Assembly: GCF_000612845.1 (NCBI RefSeq)
Contig: NZ_CCAT010000065.1
Location: forward strand, 147,221-211,220
Length of the DNA: 64,000 bases
Direction: 5' to 3'
Origin: Clostridium ihumii AP5
Lineage (GTDB): Bacteria; Bacillota; Clostridia; Clostridiales; Clostridiaceae
Made by a program: the position numbers and the translations under genes. Below the pieces are notes generated by a model that saw only the letters and a program-made list of their open reading frames with translations, searched no databases and was not told the origin of the DNA. Of this stretch, positions 35,256 to 44,288 are shown in pieces. The stretch's first letter is position 1, and each line of letters starts with the position of its first letter.

Positions 35256-36083
35256 TTACTTTTTCCCTATATTTTGAATAGCACTTAAGACATCTTGTGG
35301 CAATTTGTTAGATTGTGCCATTAAAGATATTCCTGCATTTACAAGTACAGTTTTACTTGTAAGTTCTACCATTTCTTCTGCAATATCTGCACCTGTTAAC
35401 TTACTTTCTGCATTTTGTATTTTTAGCGAGTTTTCTTCAACTATATTTACATTACTATCTAGTCTATTTGCTATAGCACCTAATTTACTTCTATAACTAG
35501 TATTTGTATTTATAGACTTTTCAATCATTTCAAGTGAAGCATCTATATCTTCTGGTTTTTCAACCTTTAAATTTTCAATTTTTATTCCCAATCCCCTTGA
35601 CGTAAAATCAAACATATTAATTTCAGTAGTTTCTCCTACCTCACTACCTATTTGAGCTTTAATTTTTTCAGCTCCTGTCATAATTTTCTTTCCATTAAAT
35701 TCTGTAGAATTAGCTATATCATTTATTGACTCAGAAATCATGTCTAATTCTTGTTGTATAATTGCTTTATCTTCTGGTGAAGCAGTTCCACCAGCTTGTA
35801 CCACAAGTTCTTTCATTCTTACCAATGATTGTGATATATTATTTGCTGCTCCATCTACTGTTTCAAGCATACTAATTGTATCTTGAGTGTTTCTAGATGC
35901 CATTTGAAGTGATCTCATTTGGATTTTCATATGTTCACTAGATGCAAGTTTATTAGGATCATCTTTTGCTGTAGCAACTTTAAGTCCTGAATGTATTCTA
36001 TTCATAGCATTGCTTTGTTTATTTAAATTCTTACAGTATTCCGTATACACATTTAAGGATGGTATGTTTTGATTTAATCTCAT
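35256..36083 (-). CDS. hag: Flagellin
   Basis: The filament subunit. At 275 aa it is a short flagellin. The conserved N-terminal D0/D1 (MRLNQNIPSLNVYTEYCKN, then MNRIHSGLKVATAKDDPNKLASSEHMK) runs almost directly into the C-terminal D1/D0 (AESKLTGADIAEEMVELTSKTVLVNAGISLMAQSNKLPQDVLSAIQ), with no variable D2/D3 domain. A cysteine at residue 18 is unusual for a flagellin. It is the only flagellin in the window. The weak GGAG site ten bases before ATG, and a second GGA upstream at 36263-36265, fit control by CsrA, with FliW (40134) as its antagonist. Confidence 0.96.
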   Translation of the reverse strand: MRLNQNIPSLNVYTEYCKNLNKQSNAMNRIHSGLKVATAKDDPNKLASSEHMKIQMRSLQMASRNTQDTISMLETVDGAANNISQSLVRMKELVVQAGGTASPEDKAIIQQELDMISESINDIANSTEFNGKKIMTGAEKIKAQIGSEVGETTEINMFDFTSRGLGIKIENLKVEKPEDIDASLEMIEKSINTNTSYRSKLGAIANRLDSNVNIVEENSLKIQNAESKLTGADIAEEMVELTSKTVLVNAGISLMAQSNKLPQDVLSAIQNIGKK

Positions 36084-36334
36084 TTAATATCATCTCCATA
36101 TTTATTATTTAGTAACATTTTCTATATTATTTTTAAAATCTATATAAAAATTTGCACATTTTTACTTTTTTTGTATTTTGTTTTTATATATTTATAACTT
36201 AATTCTATCTTTTATAAAGTATCATTTCAACATTTTTAAAAACTTAACAATTAGTTAACATTTCCTATTTTCACTATTAAAATTTACCAATTATTTTATA
36301 CATATTCTTTTAGAATACAGTTCATAAAAAAATT

Positions 36335-36361
36335 ATATCTGTCCCTTTTTCATCATTTTTC
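36335..36361 (-). promoter_or_regulatory. Candidate sigma-D promoter of the flagellin gene
   Basis: On the minus strand GAAA is followed after 15 bases by ACAGATAT, against the consensus TAAA-N15-GCCGATAT. It has the right spacing but several mismatches. It would give a leader of about 245 bases. It is weaker than the sites for flgM and fapA in this window. Confidence 0.35.
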
Positions 36362-36378
36362 TACATAATATACTATAT

Positions 36379-36408
36379 ATGATATTGGAATTTGACCTAT
36401 TATGTCAA
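36379..36408 (-). promoter_or_regulatory. Sigma-A-like promoter upstream of the flagellin gene
   Basis: On the minus strand TTGACA (36403-36408) and TATCAT (36379-36384) are 18 bases apart. The -35 box also forms one half of a TTGAC...GTCAA dyad. The tandem repeat array ends only about 20 bases upstream of it. It could add constitutive flagellin transcription beside sigma-D. Confidence 0.4.
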
Positions 36409-36428
36409 TAGAATTTATATGTAATTTT

Positions 36429-36525
36429 TGCCATAAACCTTTACTATTTATGCCATAAACCTTTACTATTTATGCCATAAACCTTTACTATTTATGCCAT
36501 AAACCTTTACTATTTATGCCATAAA
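36429..36525. repeat. Perfect 22-bp tandem repeat, 4.4 copies
   Basis: Four identical units start at 36429, 36451, 36473 and 36495. Each begins TGCCATAAACC and ends CTATTTA, and a partial fifth begins at 36517. There is no sequence change between copies, which suggests recent expansion or contraction. The array lies exactly between the fliD-fliT terminator and the flagellin promoter region. Two helical turns per unit would put repeated protein sites on one face of the DNA. Confidence 0.95.
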
Positions 36526-36559
36526 AAAATCTGCAATAGATGTCTATGCAGATTTTTTT
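36523..36559. terminator. Terminator of the fliD-fliT unit
   Basis: AAAAAAATCTGCA pairs perfectly with TGCAGATTTTTTT, with further TAGA/TCTA pairing in the loop. T tracts on both strands make it bidirectional. Its left edge abuts the 22-bp repeats. Confidence 0.92.
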
Positions 36560-36701
36560 ATTTACAAACATTGTATTACAAATTTCCTTTTCATTAAAAA
36601 ACATCTTATTTAATAATTATAATACAAATTTCACTTTGCTTCACCGATTTTTTCGATTTATTATGATTTCTTCATGTTTTATTCATAATAGTGAAATTTT
36701 T

Positions 36702-37052
36702 TTATGCTCTTTCATAAAACAATCTAAAAGTAGAATAAAATTCTTGGTTATACATACTATTAGCACTTTTACCTAATGATAACTCTTTCATTTTACTTTT
36801 CAACTCATTTCTTCTTGAATTGAAAAGTTCATTTATTTTAAGTTCATCATCTAATAAATTTAACTTTTTTACACATTCTTTTATATCTTCTTTATTATAA
36901 CTTTGCAATTTATTTATTATAAATTGTCGCTTAGTTACTAAGTCATCTATATTAGAATAATCTGCCTCATCAATATTTTTAGATAAAATTTCTATAATAC
37001 TTTCACTTAAGTTACTATAATCTTCTAAAAGCTTTACTAAATCATTACTCAT
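36702..37052 (-). CDS. FliT-like flagellar chaperone (hypothetical)
   Basis: A 116-aa, all-helical, charged protein starting MSNDLVKLLEDYSNLSESIIEILSKN. It directly follows fliD with five bases between. FliT, the export chaperone of the filament cap FliD, has this size, helical character and position. Sequence identity is too low to be sure, so the name is inferred from context. Confidence 0.6.
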   Translation of the reverse strand: MSNDLVKLLEDYSNLSESIIEILSKNIDEADYSNIDDLVTKRQFIINKLQSYNKEDIKECVKKLNLLDDELKINELFNSRRNELKSKMKELSLGKSANSMYNQEFYSTFRLFYERA

Positions 37053-37057
37053 TCTTT

Positions 37058-38650
37058 TTAACCCATCATCTGAGTAAGATAACCTAATTGTGAATTTAAC
37101 TTATTCATAACTGTTTCTAAATTTGAAAACTTTTTATAATAATTAGTTTCCATTGTAGACATCTTTTTGATTTGTGTATCTATTAATTCTTGTTTTTCCC
37201 TAATCTTTTTAGTAAGTATGTTATTTGTAACAGTAGTTGTTCCCTCATAACCAGCTTTTTCTACTAAAAGACCTCTTCTCTTTGCATCTTTACCATTTAC
37301 CCTTACATTATTAGTACTTGTATAATTTTTTAAAGTCTCATCTAATCTATTCATTCCATTTTTGAATGTGTCCATAGTTTTTTCTGGATCTTCATTAAGC
37401 TTCTTTAAAAACTTTTCTTCATCAAACTCTAACTTTCCACCATCATTATAAGAAGTAGTTGTACTTATACCTATACTAAATAATGTATCTCCTGATTTTC
37501 CAAACATAGAAGTTCTTAAATCACTTAGCATATTGTTTAGATAGTTATCACCTTTTAATATACCCTGCTTAGCCTTTGCTTCCCACTTAGCAATTTGATC
37601 ATCAGTCATATCCTTCTTCTCTGCATCTGTAAGTGGTTTATAACTATAATTTCTCTTCTCTGTGTTTAACTTATTAACCTTATCTACAAGCTTATTATAA
37701 TCCTCAACAAAAGACTTAATCTTCTTAACTGCCTCATCATTGCTTTTAGAAACTGTAATGGTTACTGTATCATCTTTTGACATTCCATTAATATCAAAAT
37801 TTATACCATCAAGTGAAAATTTATTATTTGACTGATCAAACCCTCCTGATTGTCCATTTGGCAATGTAATTGTACCTGTTGCATTACTTCCATTAACTTT
37901 TCCAGAACTTTTAATATTCATCTTTTCAAATACATCTACCGCACTTATACCTTTATAGGTTACTTCTATTTCTTTACCATCCTTGTCTTTTTCTATTATT
38001 TTTACATCACTACTATCACTTGATATACCTAATGTTACGTTTTTACCAGCGCTCTTTGTAGATATCTCAAAGCTTTTAGAAATCTCACTATACTCTAATT
38101 TAACCTCACCATTAGTTTCTTTTGAAATTTCACTAGCTAATTCTTTAATTGTCATATCAGATTTAATTTTTATATTAATAGTTTTTGATTCAACTTTTCC
38201 ATCCTTATCAGGAATTTCTACTTCCATTTTCATAACTTGAGTATCTGTAATAGCAATTCCTAAATCTTCAAGTTTTGTCTTACCCATATTTATATCTTTA
38301 ATTTCAGACCCACTAATCTTTGCATTACTAGCTAAACTTTTAACTTCTATTTTATAAGCTCCTTCTTTAGCATCTGCACTTGCTGTCATGTTTAGTAATG
38401 GGTTGCTTGATGTAACTTTTGTTGTTGTTAATGATGAAGAACCTAATAAGTAGTTATCTTTATTTAATACATCAAAGTATTTACTCATAAGGCTATTTGT
38501 TTCTTTTATTATGTCTCTATATATCTCTTGTTGCCACTGAACTATTTCTTGATCTTTCTTCATATTATCTATCTTAGTTTGTTGTGGTTTAAGCATTTCT
38601 TTTATAGTAGCATCTGTATCCATTCCAGTAGCTAATCCTGTTAATCTCAT
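37058..38650 (-). CDS. fliD: Flagellar filament cap protein FliD
   Basis: FliD caps the filament and helps flagellin fold at the tip. The start MRLTGLATGMDTDATIKEML and the end NKLNSQLGYLTQMMG contain the terminal coiled coils. The middle, rich in Lys, Ser and Asp, holds the FliD domains. The ATG at 38648-38650 is chosen because AAAGGATGGTGG precedes it by five bases; a second in-frame ATG four codons upstream lies inside that site. The 445 bases upstream, to fliS, hold repeat copy C and no gene. Confidence 0.94.
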   Translation of the reverse strand: MRLTGLATGMDTDATIKEMLKPQQTKIDNMKKDQEIVQWQQEIYRDIIKETNSLMSKYFDVLNKDNYLLGSSSLTTTKVTSSNPLLNMTASADAKEGAYKIEVKSLASNAKISGSEIKDINMGKTKLEDLGIAITDTQVMKMEVEIPDKDGKVESKTINIKIKSDMTIKELASEISKETNGEVKLEYSEISKSFEISTKSAGKNVTLGISSDSSDVKIIEKDKDGKEIEVTYKGISAVDVFEKMNIKSSGKVNGSNATGTITLPNGQSGGFDQSNNKFSLDGINFDINGMSKDDTVTITVSKSNDEAVKKIKSFVEDYNKLVDKVNKLNTEKRNYSYKPLTDAEKKDMTDDQIAKWEAKAKQGILKGDNYLNNMLSDLRTSMFGKSGDTLFSIGISTTTSYNDGGKLEFDEEKFLKKLNEDPEKTMDTFKNGMNRLDETLKNYTSTNNVRVNGKDAKRRGLLVEKAGYEGTTTVTNNILTKKIREKQELIDTQIKKMSTMETNYYKKFSNLETVMNKLNSQLGYLTQMMG

Positions 38651-38707
38651 TTGTACCACCATCCTTTAATATTCTCTGTAGAGCTATTTTAGTTTAATTT
38701 CTTTATT

Positions 38708-39075
38708 AAATGATAATTATAGAGTTCTTTCTATTTTTACATTTTGAACAAAGTAACAGTTAACAATTAACAATGATGGTGAATATCCCGGGGATTAAAA
38801 TCCCCGCTACAATGTTTTATTTGCACCTCAAATAAAATCAACATAATATTTATCCATAAAAAAGTTTATTGTGGATAATAAATTCCCCCTTATAATACCT
38901 CTACTAATAATAGGTTTAATATTAAATATCACTATTACTTCGAAGATTTTTTTAAGATGAAATTTTTATATAGTCTTTAAATAATTTACTTTGCAAATTA
39001 TTATAAAAATTCATTCAAAAAGAACTTATACTTCAGTTTTATCCTTCATTGTTCATCGTTAATTGTTAATTATTC
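38708..39075. repeat. Intergenic modular repeat, copy C (type 1)
   Basis: This copy shares with D and E the GGGGATTAAAATCCCC hairpin, CTACAATGTTTTATTTG and TTATCCATAAAAAAG, and has the family tail TACTTCAGTTTTATCCTTCATTG. It lacks the TATAGGG end. It fills the fliS-fliD gap and separates fliD from the flgM operon. Confidence 0.65.
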
Positions 39076-39095
39076 ATATTTGATTTTAATTTGTT

Positions 39096-39485
39096 TTATT
39101 TTTGTTTTGAGCTTATTTTGTGAGCTTCATACCACATGTTTCTAATGTCTTCTATTAGTGGTATTACTTCATCCATTATAGCTACATCACATTTTATGTT
39201 AGCTTCCATTAGTCTTGAGTTTATAAACTCATATACACCAGCTAATCCATCTATCCATTCTAAGTTTGTACTTCTATCTAGAGATATTATAAGCTCATAA
39301 AAAATATCTTGAGTTTTAACTAGATTTTCATGTCTTTTTTTAACATCTCCATCTATTATAGCTTGTTTACCTATTTTAGAGTATTTAACAGCTCCATCTA
39401 AAAGCATCAATAATAATTGCTCTTTGGATGCATAATTTACACTGTTGTTTTTATAAGCATTATATCCATTGATATAGTTGTTCAC
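39096..39485 (-). CDS. fliS: Flagellin export chaperone FliS
   Basis: FliS binds the C-terminus of flagellin and stops premature polymerisation. The 129-aa, four-helix protein includes INGYNAYKNNSVNYASKEQLLLMLLDGAVKYSKIGKQAI, the diagnostic start (SxEQLLLMLLDGAI), and LEWIDGLAGVYEFINSRLMEAN. It is the last gene of the flgM operon, 17 bases after flaG. No terminator hairpin was found after it. Confidence 0.96.
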   Translation of the reverse strand: MNNYINGYNAYKNNSVNYASKEQLLLMLLDGAVKYSKIGKQAIIDGDVKKRHENLVKTQDIFYELIISLDRSTNLEWIDGLAGVYEFINSRLMEANIKCDVAIMDEVIPLIEDIRNMWYEAHKISSKQK

Positions 39486-39502
39486 TTTTTACTCCACCTC
39501 TT

Positions 39503-39898
39503 CTATGCTTTTTCATCTACGATAACTCCTGCAATTTCACACAATGATGCTATCATATCTAATATTTTTTTAGGCGGTATTTCCTTTATAGTTTCCTTAG
39601 TTTCTTTGTCTATTATTTTCACTATAAAAGTATTTTTAAAAACTTTATGTCGCTCATATTCTATATATGATTTGTCATTATTAAAAACTTTATTAAGTTC
39701 ATCTACCGCCTTTTTTATATCCTCTTCTCTATACTCATCCTTTGAACTCTCAAAACCCTCATTTTTACTTTCACTTGTTTTCCCAATAACTTTACCAGAA
39801 AATTCCTCAATATTTTCTGTAGAAACATTTTTTATAGAAGGGCTATAGCCTAAATCTACTTCCTTGTTGATTTTAGGTTGTATTGCTTTAACTTCCAT
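39503..39898 (-). CDS. flaG: FlaG family flagellar protein
   Basis: A 131-aa protein whose C-terminal half, FVVKIIDKETKETIKEIPP-like (FIVKIIDKETKETIKEIPPKKILDMIASLCEIAGVIVDEKA), is the FlaG domain. FlaG proteins influence filament length and are co-transcribed with fliD or fliS. The N-terminal half is Ser/Glu-rich and unconserved. It lies 17 bases after csrA. Confidence 0.9.
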   Translation of the reverse strand: MEVKAIQPKINKEVDLGYSPSIKNVSTENIEEFSGKVIGKTSESKNEGFESSKDEYREEDIKKAVDELNKVFNNDKSYIEYERHKVFKNTFIVKIIDKETKETIKEIPPKKILDMIASLCEIAGVIVDEKA

Positions 39899-39915
39899 AA
39901 ACTTTCACCTCACTA

Positions 39916-40131
39916 TTATTTTTTTAATTTAGGTAAAATGAAAGTATTGCTTGAAACTGCATTTTTATTTTCTATAGTTACCTCTTCCTTCAATTCCCTT
40001 CTTAGGATTGTAACATCTTTCGGTGCATTTATAGATAACTTTACTGAGCCATTGTCTAACTTTACTACAGTAACTTCAATATCTTCCCCTATAAGTATAG
40101 ATTCACCTTTTTTTCTGCTTACAACTAACAT
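39916..40131 (-). CDS. csrA: Carbon storage regulator / flagellin translation repressor CsrA
   Basis: CsrA is a small dimeric RNA-binding protein that blocks ribosome binding at GGA sites. The 71-aa sequence [20 protein letters not shown] then [14 protein letters not shown] contains the conserved RNA-contact residues (Leu4 region and Arg43-44). The C-terminal tail, past residue 55, is longer than the minimal fold. It is two bases after fliW. In Bacillus, FliW frees hag mRNA from CsrA when flagellin is exported; the same pair and a GGA-containing flagellin leader are here. Confidence 0.96.
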   Translation of the reverse strand: MLVVSRKKGESILIGEDIEVTVVKLDNGSVKLSINAPKDVTILRRELKEEVTIENKNAVSSNTFILPKLKK

Positions 40132-40133
40132 AA

Positions 40134-40562
40134 TTAATTCTCCTTAAATATTTGTTCTTTTACTAGGTAATCCTTATTATCTACTATTATTTGTTTTCCT
40201 ATGTTTTTACATACATTAATAATTATAGGAGCTTTTAAATTAGTTGTTATTTTCTTTAAATCTGAATTTAACGTCACCGTTGTATAAACCATAACATCAC
40301 TTTCATTTTCAATTTGCAAGCTTTTTAGAATGTTCTCATTTAATTCAAATTCATAATCATTTCTTATTAAAAATGGAGACATAAGTACTAAACCAACACC
40401 TTCATCTTCTATAGAATGAATAATTTTAAAATCTTCATTATCTTTTAAAGAAAATATTATATATCTTTTTAAATTTTCAAATCCTAAAATTCCACTTTCA
40501 AAACTTATAACATCATCTTCATTATAATCTATAACTCCATGATATTTTGTATTAAGCTTCAT
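40134..40562 (-). CDS. fliW: Flagellar assembly factor FliW
   Basis: FliW binds either flagellin or CsrA, coupling flagellin synthesis to its use. The 142-aa protein has the typical opening [31 protein letters not shown] and the [19 protein letters not shown] segment near the end. The gene order fliW-csrA is the standard antagonist pair. It sits 23 bases after flgL. Confidence 0.96.
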   Translation of the reverse strand: MKLNTKYHGVIDYNEDDVISFESGILGFENLKRYIIFSLKDNEDFKIIHSIEDEGVGLVLMSPFLIRNDYEFELNENILKSLQIENESDVMVYTTVTLNSDLKKITTNLKAPIIINVCKNIGKQIIVDNKDYLVKEQIFKEN

Positions 40563-40585
40563 AACTTATTCTCCTTAATCTATCT

Positions 40586-41776
40586 TTATCTTACATAGTC
40601 TAAAAGACTATTTTGTAATATTCTAGCTGAAGATTGAAGTGATGCCATATAAATAGTTTGTACTGTAGCCATCTCCATACTTTTTTCTACCCAATCTATA
40701 TCTTCATTGTGTGATAATATTTCCTTTAAATTTGTATTTTGAGATTTATTTATAGTTTCAGCACCTTCCATTCTATTTTGAAGAGTACCAACCTTTGAAC
40801 GAACACTTAAAACATTGCTAATAGCACTATCAATCTTTGACAAATATTCACCTGTAACATTAGATGCATCACCTGATTCTAATGAATTGGTAATATCACT
40901 TAATAATTTTCCTAGTTCACCTGTTTCTTTTGATTTAATCACTTCAATTTTATTATCTATTTTAATTTCTGGACTAATATATGTTCCATCTTCTTTTTGC
41001 AATTTTCCATTGCTTTTATCTACTTTTAAAACAGTTCCATCATGACCCTTTAAATTTCCTTCGCTATCTACACTAATAGGTTTACCATCATATAAAACAT
41101 TATTATTTGCATTATCTATTAAATTAGACGTTGTAGAATTTATCCTTAGTGTATTTCCATTCTTGTCCAATTTTATTATACTTCCACCTGTTCCATCAGG
41201 AAGCTTTTCCTTTAAAACTTCATGTTGAAAATTTAAAATTTCATCTGCATTTATACTATAATCAATTACGACACCTTGAGATATTTCAACTTTTAATGTA
41301 TCACCTTGATCCTTTGCTACAATTTCACCTTTATCATTTACTGATGAGGGTTTCTCTCCTTTTGTTCCACCAAATATATATTTACCATCAAAAGAAGTAT
41401 TTAAAATTTGTGATATTTCATTTGTTTTTTCACTTATCTCATCTTTTATAGATTTTAATTCATCTTCTCCATAAGAACCATTTCCTGCGGAAACCATAAG
41501 TTCTCTTATTCTTGTCAATGCATTTCCTAAGCTGTTCATTGCCGTATCTGTTGTATCTAGCCAATTCACAGTATGTGAAATATTTGTATTGTATTGCTCA
41601 TTAGAATATATCTCACTATACATTTGCATAGAACGAGCAGCTTTATATGGAGAATCTGATGGTTTACTAAATTCTTTTCCAGTATTTAATTGCTTTTGTC
41701 TATTACTCATGTTATTTAAATTTACATTCATATCACCTAAAAAAGTGTTTGTCATCATACTTGTAGTTATTCTCAT
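40586..41776 (-). CDS. flgL: Flagellar hook-filament junction protein FlgL
   Basis: FlgL (HAP3) joins the hook to the filament. The 396-aa protein begins MRITTSMMTNTFLGDMNVNLNNMSNRQKQLNTGKEFSKPSDSPYKAARSM, the flagellin-like N-terminal helices, and ends VEKSMEMATVQTIYMASLQSSARILQNSLLDYVR. The central domain is variable. It is twelve bases after flgK. The product would be exported after the hook is finished, consistent with the sigma-D promoter of this operon. Confidence 0.95.
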   Translation of the reverse strand: MRITTSMMTNTFLGDMNVNLNNMSNRQKQLNTGKEFSKPSDSPYKAARSMQMYSEIYSNEQYNTNISHTVNWLDTTDTAMNSLGNALTRIRELMVSAGNGSYGEDELKSIKDEISEKTNEISQILNTSFDGKYIFGGTKGEKPSSVNDKGEIVAKDQGDTLKVEISQGVVIDYSINADEILNFQHEVLKEKLPDGTGGSIIKLDKNGNTLRINSTTSNLIDNANNNVLYDGKPISVDSEGNLKGHDGTVLKVDKSNGKLQKEDGTYISPEIKIDNKIEVIKSKETGELGKLLSDITNSLESGDASNVTGEYLSKIDSAISNVLSVRSKVGTLQNRMEGAETINKSQNTNLKEILSHNEDIDWVEKSMEMATVQTIYMASLQSSARILQNSLLDYVR

Positions 41777-41788
41777 GCTATCACCTCA

Positions 41789-43312
41789 CTATTTTTTTAG
41801 TCCATTTATTACTACATCTAATAATTCATCAACTGTTGAAATCATCTTAGCATTTGCTTGATATGCATGTTGGAATTGAATTAAATTTATAGTTTCTTCA
41901 TCTTGTGAAACTCCTGATACAGAACTTCTTCTCTCTAATAAGCTCCTTAGTAATATGGTTTGATTTTCAATTTCTTTTTTAGCCTTTTGAGTTATAACTC
42001 CTAAACCATTCATACTACTTTTAAAATATCCCTCTGTAGTAGCCCCTTTTTTATCTCCCTCAAAAGTATTAATAATCTTTTTATCTGTACTTGTTCCAAA
42101 TTTATTTGCTGCTTTAAATTCATTATAATTCATAACAGTATTGTCATCTTTTAGAATGGAGAACTTTATGTTCCTTAATTGAGCTATTGCTAAAGCCCTT
42201 TTACCATCTGCTACATCATCTTCAGTTGCAGTATTTACATTTGCTGGATTTTTAAGTAAAGCATCATTTACAACTATATTGGCAGCCGTTACATCTTTAC
42301 CATCAGTTGTTACAAAAAAATCACCTTTATTAGCTCCACCTTCACTATGTATAGCATTTACTGAATATGCTAACATTTTTGCCAAGTTATCTAATTCTGC
42401 TTTATTAGCATTTATTGTATCTTCTACACTCTGAAGCCCTTTTATAGTACCTCCATCTGGCTCAAAATCTATACCAGCACCTATTTTTTTGCCGTCCTTA
42501 TCCACTTCCACAAATTGAAACTTACCTTGCTCATCATCTTTATCTTTTACATACTCTAAATGATATTTTTTATCTTTATCTGTATCTTGTATTAAATTAG
42601 GCCCTCCACCAAGTGGCTTAATTTCTATTCCATTTAAATTTCCATCAGCTTTTACATCAATTCCAAATTTAGTACTTAGTTCATCTAATAGTAAATCTCT
42701 ACTATCTAACAAGTCATTTGGGTTATTTCCCATCAATGTAACTTTTTTTATTTGCTCATTTACTTCATTTAACTGATCTAATATTGTGTTAACTTGAGTT
42801 ACTACATCTTTTTTCTCATCTTCTAAATTTGAAAAAGCCCCATCAATTTGCTTACTTGTATGATTTAAAAATTCTGTAAGTTGTTTTCCTGTTTGAACAA
42901 CTACTTGTTTTGCTTCTAATTTTTCTGGATTTAATGATAATGTTTGCCATGCATCAAAATACTCTGACAAAAGTTTAGATATTCCACTATCACTTGGTTC
43001 ATTATATATGCCTTCAAGTTTAGATAGATATTTTTCTTTTGCTGTTGAGCTTGCAAGATTGCTTGTCTCTCTTCTAACTTGATGATCTAAAAATATGTCT
43101 CGTGTCCTTTCTATTGCTACAACATTAACACCAGTTCCAATTTGTCCTGGTCCTGTAAGTGTTATTGGTCTTGCAGTTTTAAGCACAACGTGTTGTCTTG
43201 AATAACCTGGTGTTGCTTGATTTGCTATATTATGTGATGTTGTATTTAACGCTGATTGTTGTGCAAACATTCCAAGTTTCGATACGTGCATTGTTCCAAA
43301 TAATCCTGACAT
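41789..43312 (-). CDS. flgK: Flagellar hook-filament junction protein FlgK
   Basis: FlgK (HAP1) is the first junction protein. The 507-aa length is normal. MHVSKLGMFAQQSALNTTSHNIANQATPGYSRQHVVLKTARP near the start and ETINLIQFQHAYQANAKMISTVDELLDVVINGL at the end are the axial terminal helices. A helical segment near 110-200 carries NHTSKQIDGAFSNLEDEKKDVVTQVNTILDQLNEVNEQIKK. It follows flgN by 12 bases. Confidence 0.96.
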   Translation of the reverse strand: MSGLFGTMHVSKLGMFAQQSALNTTSHNIANQATPGYSRQHVVLKTARPITLTGPGQIGTGVNVVAIERTRDIFLDHQVRRETSNLASSTAKEKYLSKLEGIYNEPSDSGISKLLSEYFDAWQTLSLNPEKLEAKQVVVQTGKQLTEFLNHTSKQIDGAFSNLEDEKKDVVTQVNTILDQLNEVNEQIKKVTLMGNNPNDLLDSRDLLLDELSTKFGIDVKADGNLNGIEIKPLGGGPNLIQDTDKDKKYHLEYVKDKDDEQGKFQFVEVDKDGKKIGAGIDFEPDGGTIKGLQSVEDTINANKAELDNLAKMLAYSVNAIHSEGGANKGDFFVTTDGKDVTAANIVVNDALLKNPANVNTATEDDVADGKRALAIAQLRNIKFSILKDDNTVMNYNEFKAANKFGTSTDKKIINTFEGDKKGATTEGYFKSSMNGLGVITQKAKKEIENQTILLRSLLERRSSVSGVSQDEETINLIQFQHAYQANAKMISTVDELLDVVINGLKK

Positions 43313-43324
43313 TTTTACACCTCT

Positions 43325-43741
43325 TTATCTTCTTACCTTTCCATATGAATTGTAAGTATTGCTATATGCTTTTTCTTGTGGTTTCATCATATTTATCATT
43401 GAATTAGTATATACAAGAGCTTGCTTTAAAAGCAAGCTATTTGTATCTTTTTGCATTGTTGCAATTTCTAAACTCATTATGCAATCATCATAGCATTTTT
43501 CTAATTCTTTATCTTTAATTTCACTTATAACTTCTGTAATTTTTTTATCCTTGCAAAGTTTCCTTCTTTGCATTTCTATTATTGCAATATTTTTATTAGC
43601 TTCTTCAATTTCATCTATAATTGATTCTAATGCAAATGCTTTTTCATTAACTATTAATTCATGTTGCTTTTCTAGTAATGTTATCATTTCATCTATAACT
43701 TGCTTTTCTTTTATTAAAATTTCTTTTAATTCTACAACCAT
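43325..43741 (-). CDS. flgN: FlgN-type chaperone for junction proteins
   Basis: A 138-aa, all-helical protein of the FlgN family, which binds FlgK and FlgL before export. The charged coiled-coil pattern ELKEILIKEKQVIDEMITLLEKQHELIV is typical of its N-terminal helix. It lies between flgM and flgK, the usual position in Gram-positive operons. Family members are weakly conserved, so part of the evidence is synteny. Confidence 0.85.
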   Translation of the reverse strand: MVVELKEILIKEKQVIDEMITLLEKQHELIVNEKAFALESIIDEIEEANKNIAIIEMQRRKLCKDKKITEVISEIKDKELEKCYDDCIMSLEIATMQKDTNSLLLKQALVYTNSMINMMKPQEKAYSNTYNSYGKVRR

Positions 43742-43749
43742 TAATAATA

Positions 43750-44019
43750 TTATCTTCCTTTCATAGCTTCAATCATTTTTTCTGCAACTAATTTGCTATC
43801 AATTTTATAAGTTCCATTATTAATTTGATTTTTTATTTTTTCAACCTTTGCCTCAGAATTTCCCTCTACCGTATCTAGTGACATATTGTTTAATTTCTTT
43901 CCTATATTAGAAATTTCACAACTGTCTTTCATAGGATTTTGTTTTGATATATTCCTACTTTTATTTATATTATTATATGGATTTATCATCATTCTATTAG
44001 ATACATTATTTACTTTCAT
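43750..44019 (-). CDS. flgM: Anti-sigma-28 factor FlgM
   Basis: FlgM holds sigma-D inactive until the completed hook exports it. The 89-aa protein is disordered and Asn/Ser-rich in the first half. Its C-terminal helices VEKIKNQINNGTYKIDSKLVAEKMIEAMKGR match the sigma-binding part of the family. It is the first gene of the flgM-flgN-flgK-flgL-fliW-csrA-flaG-fliS operon and has a sigma-D-type promoter at 44171-44197, giving feedback. Confidence 0.93.
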   Translation of the reverse strand: MKVNNVSNRMMINPYNNINKSRNISKQNPMKDSCEISNIGKKLNNMSLDTVEGNSEAKVEKIKNQINNGTYKIDSKLVAEKMIEAMKGR

Positions 44020-44170
44020 ACCACACTCTCTCCTACCTTACTTTAATATTTTTAAAATATAATATAAGAATTTGTAAACTTTCCTTACTATAATATAATA
44101 ACATTACTTATGAAAATTTTGCTAAAAAATCTAAATATTATATTTCCACACACCTCTTATTCTAATTAAT

Positions 44171-44197
44171 ATATCGTTTCTATTTTTTAAAAGTTTA
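44171..44197 (-). promoter_or_regulatory. Sigma-D promoter of the flgM operon
   Basis: On the minus strand TAAA (44194-44197) and AACGATAT (44171-44178) are 15 bases apart, against TAAA-N15-GCCGATAT. It matches 4 of 4 and 6 of 8 positions. The predicted start is about 145 bases before flgM. Confidence 0.7.
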
Positions 44198-44288
44198 TAG
44201 AAAAAACATACAGAAAAAAAAGATTTAATTTTTAAGACTACTTAATCTTATTGTATAAATTATATGCATATTTTATATTTATTAATCA

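Noticed and set aside
36429..36516. Each 22-bp unit as a sigma-D promoter, because its minus strand contains TAAAGGTTT and GGCATAAA
   Set aside because: The spacing between the two boxes is far from 15 bases and the -10 core CGATA is absent.
36429..36525. CRISPR-like array
   Set aside because: Units are directly adjacent with no spacers, and no cas genes are present. It is a simple tandem repeat.
38663..38700. A sigma-D promoter (TAAA-N16-GAGAATAT) before fliD
   Set aside because: The spacing is 16, the -10 match is poor, and transcription would start inside the ribosome binding site.
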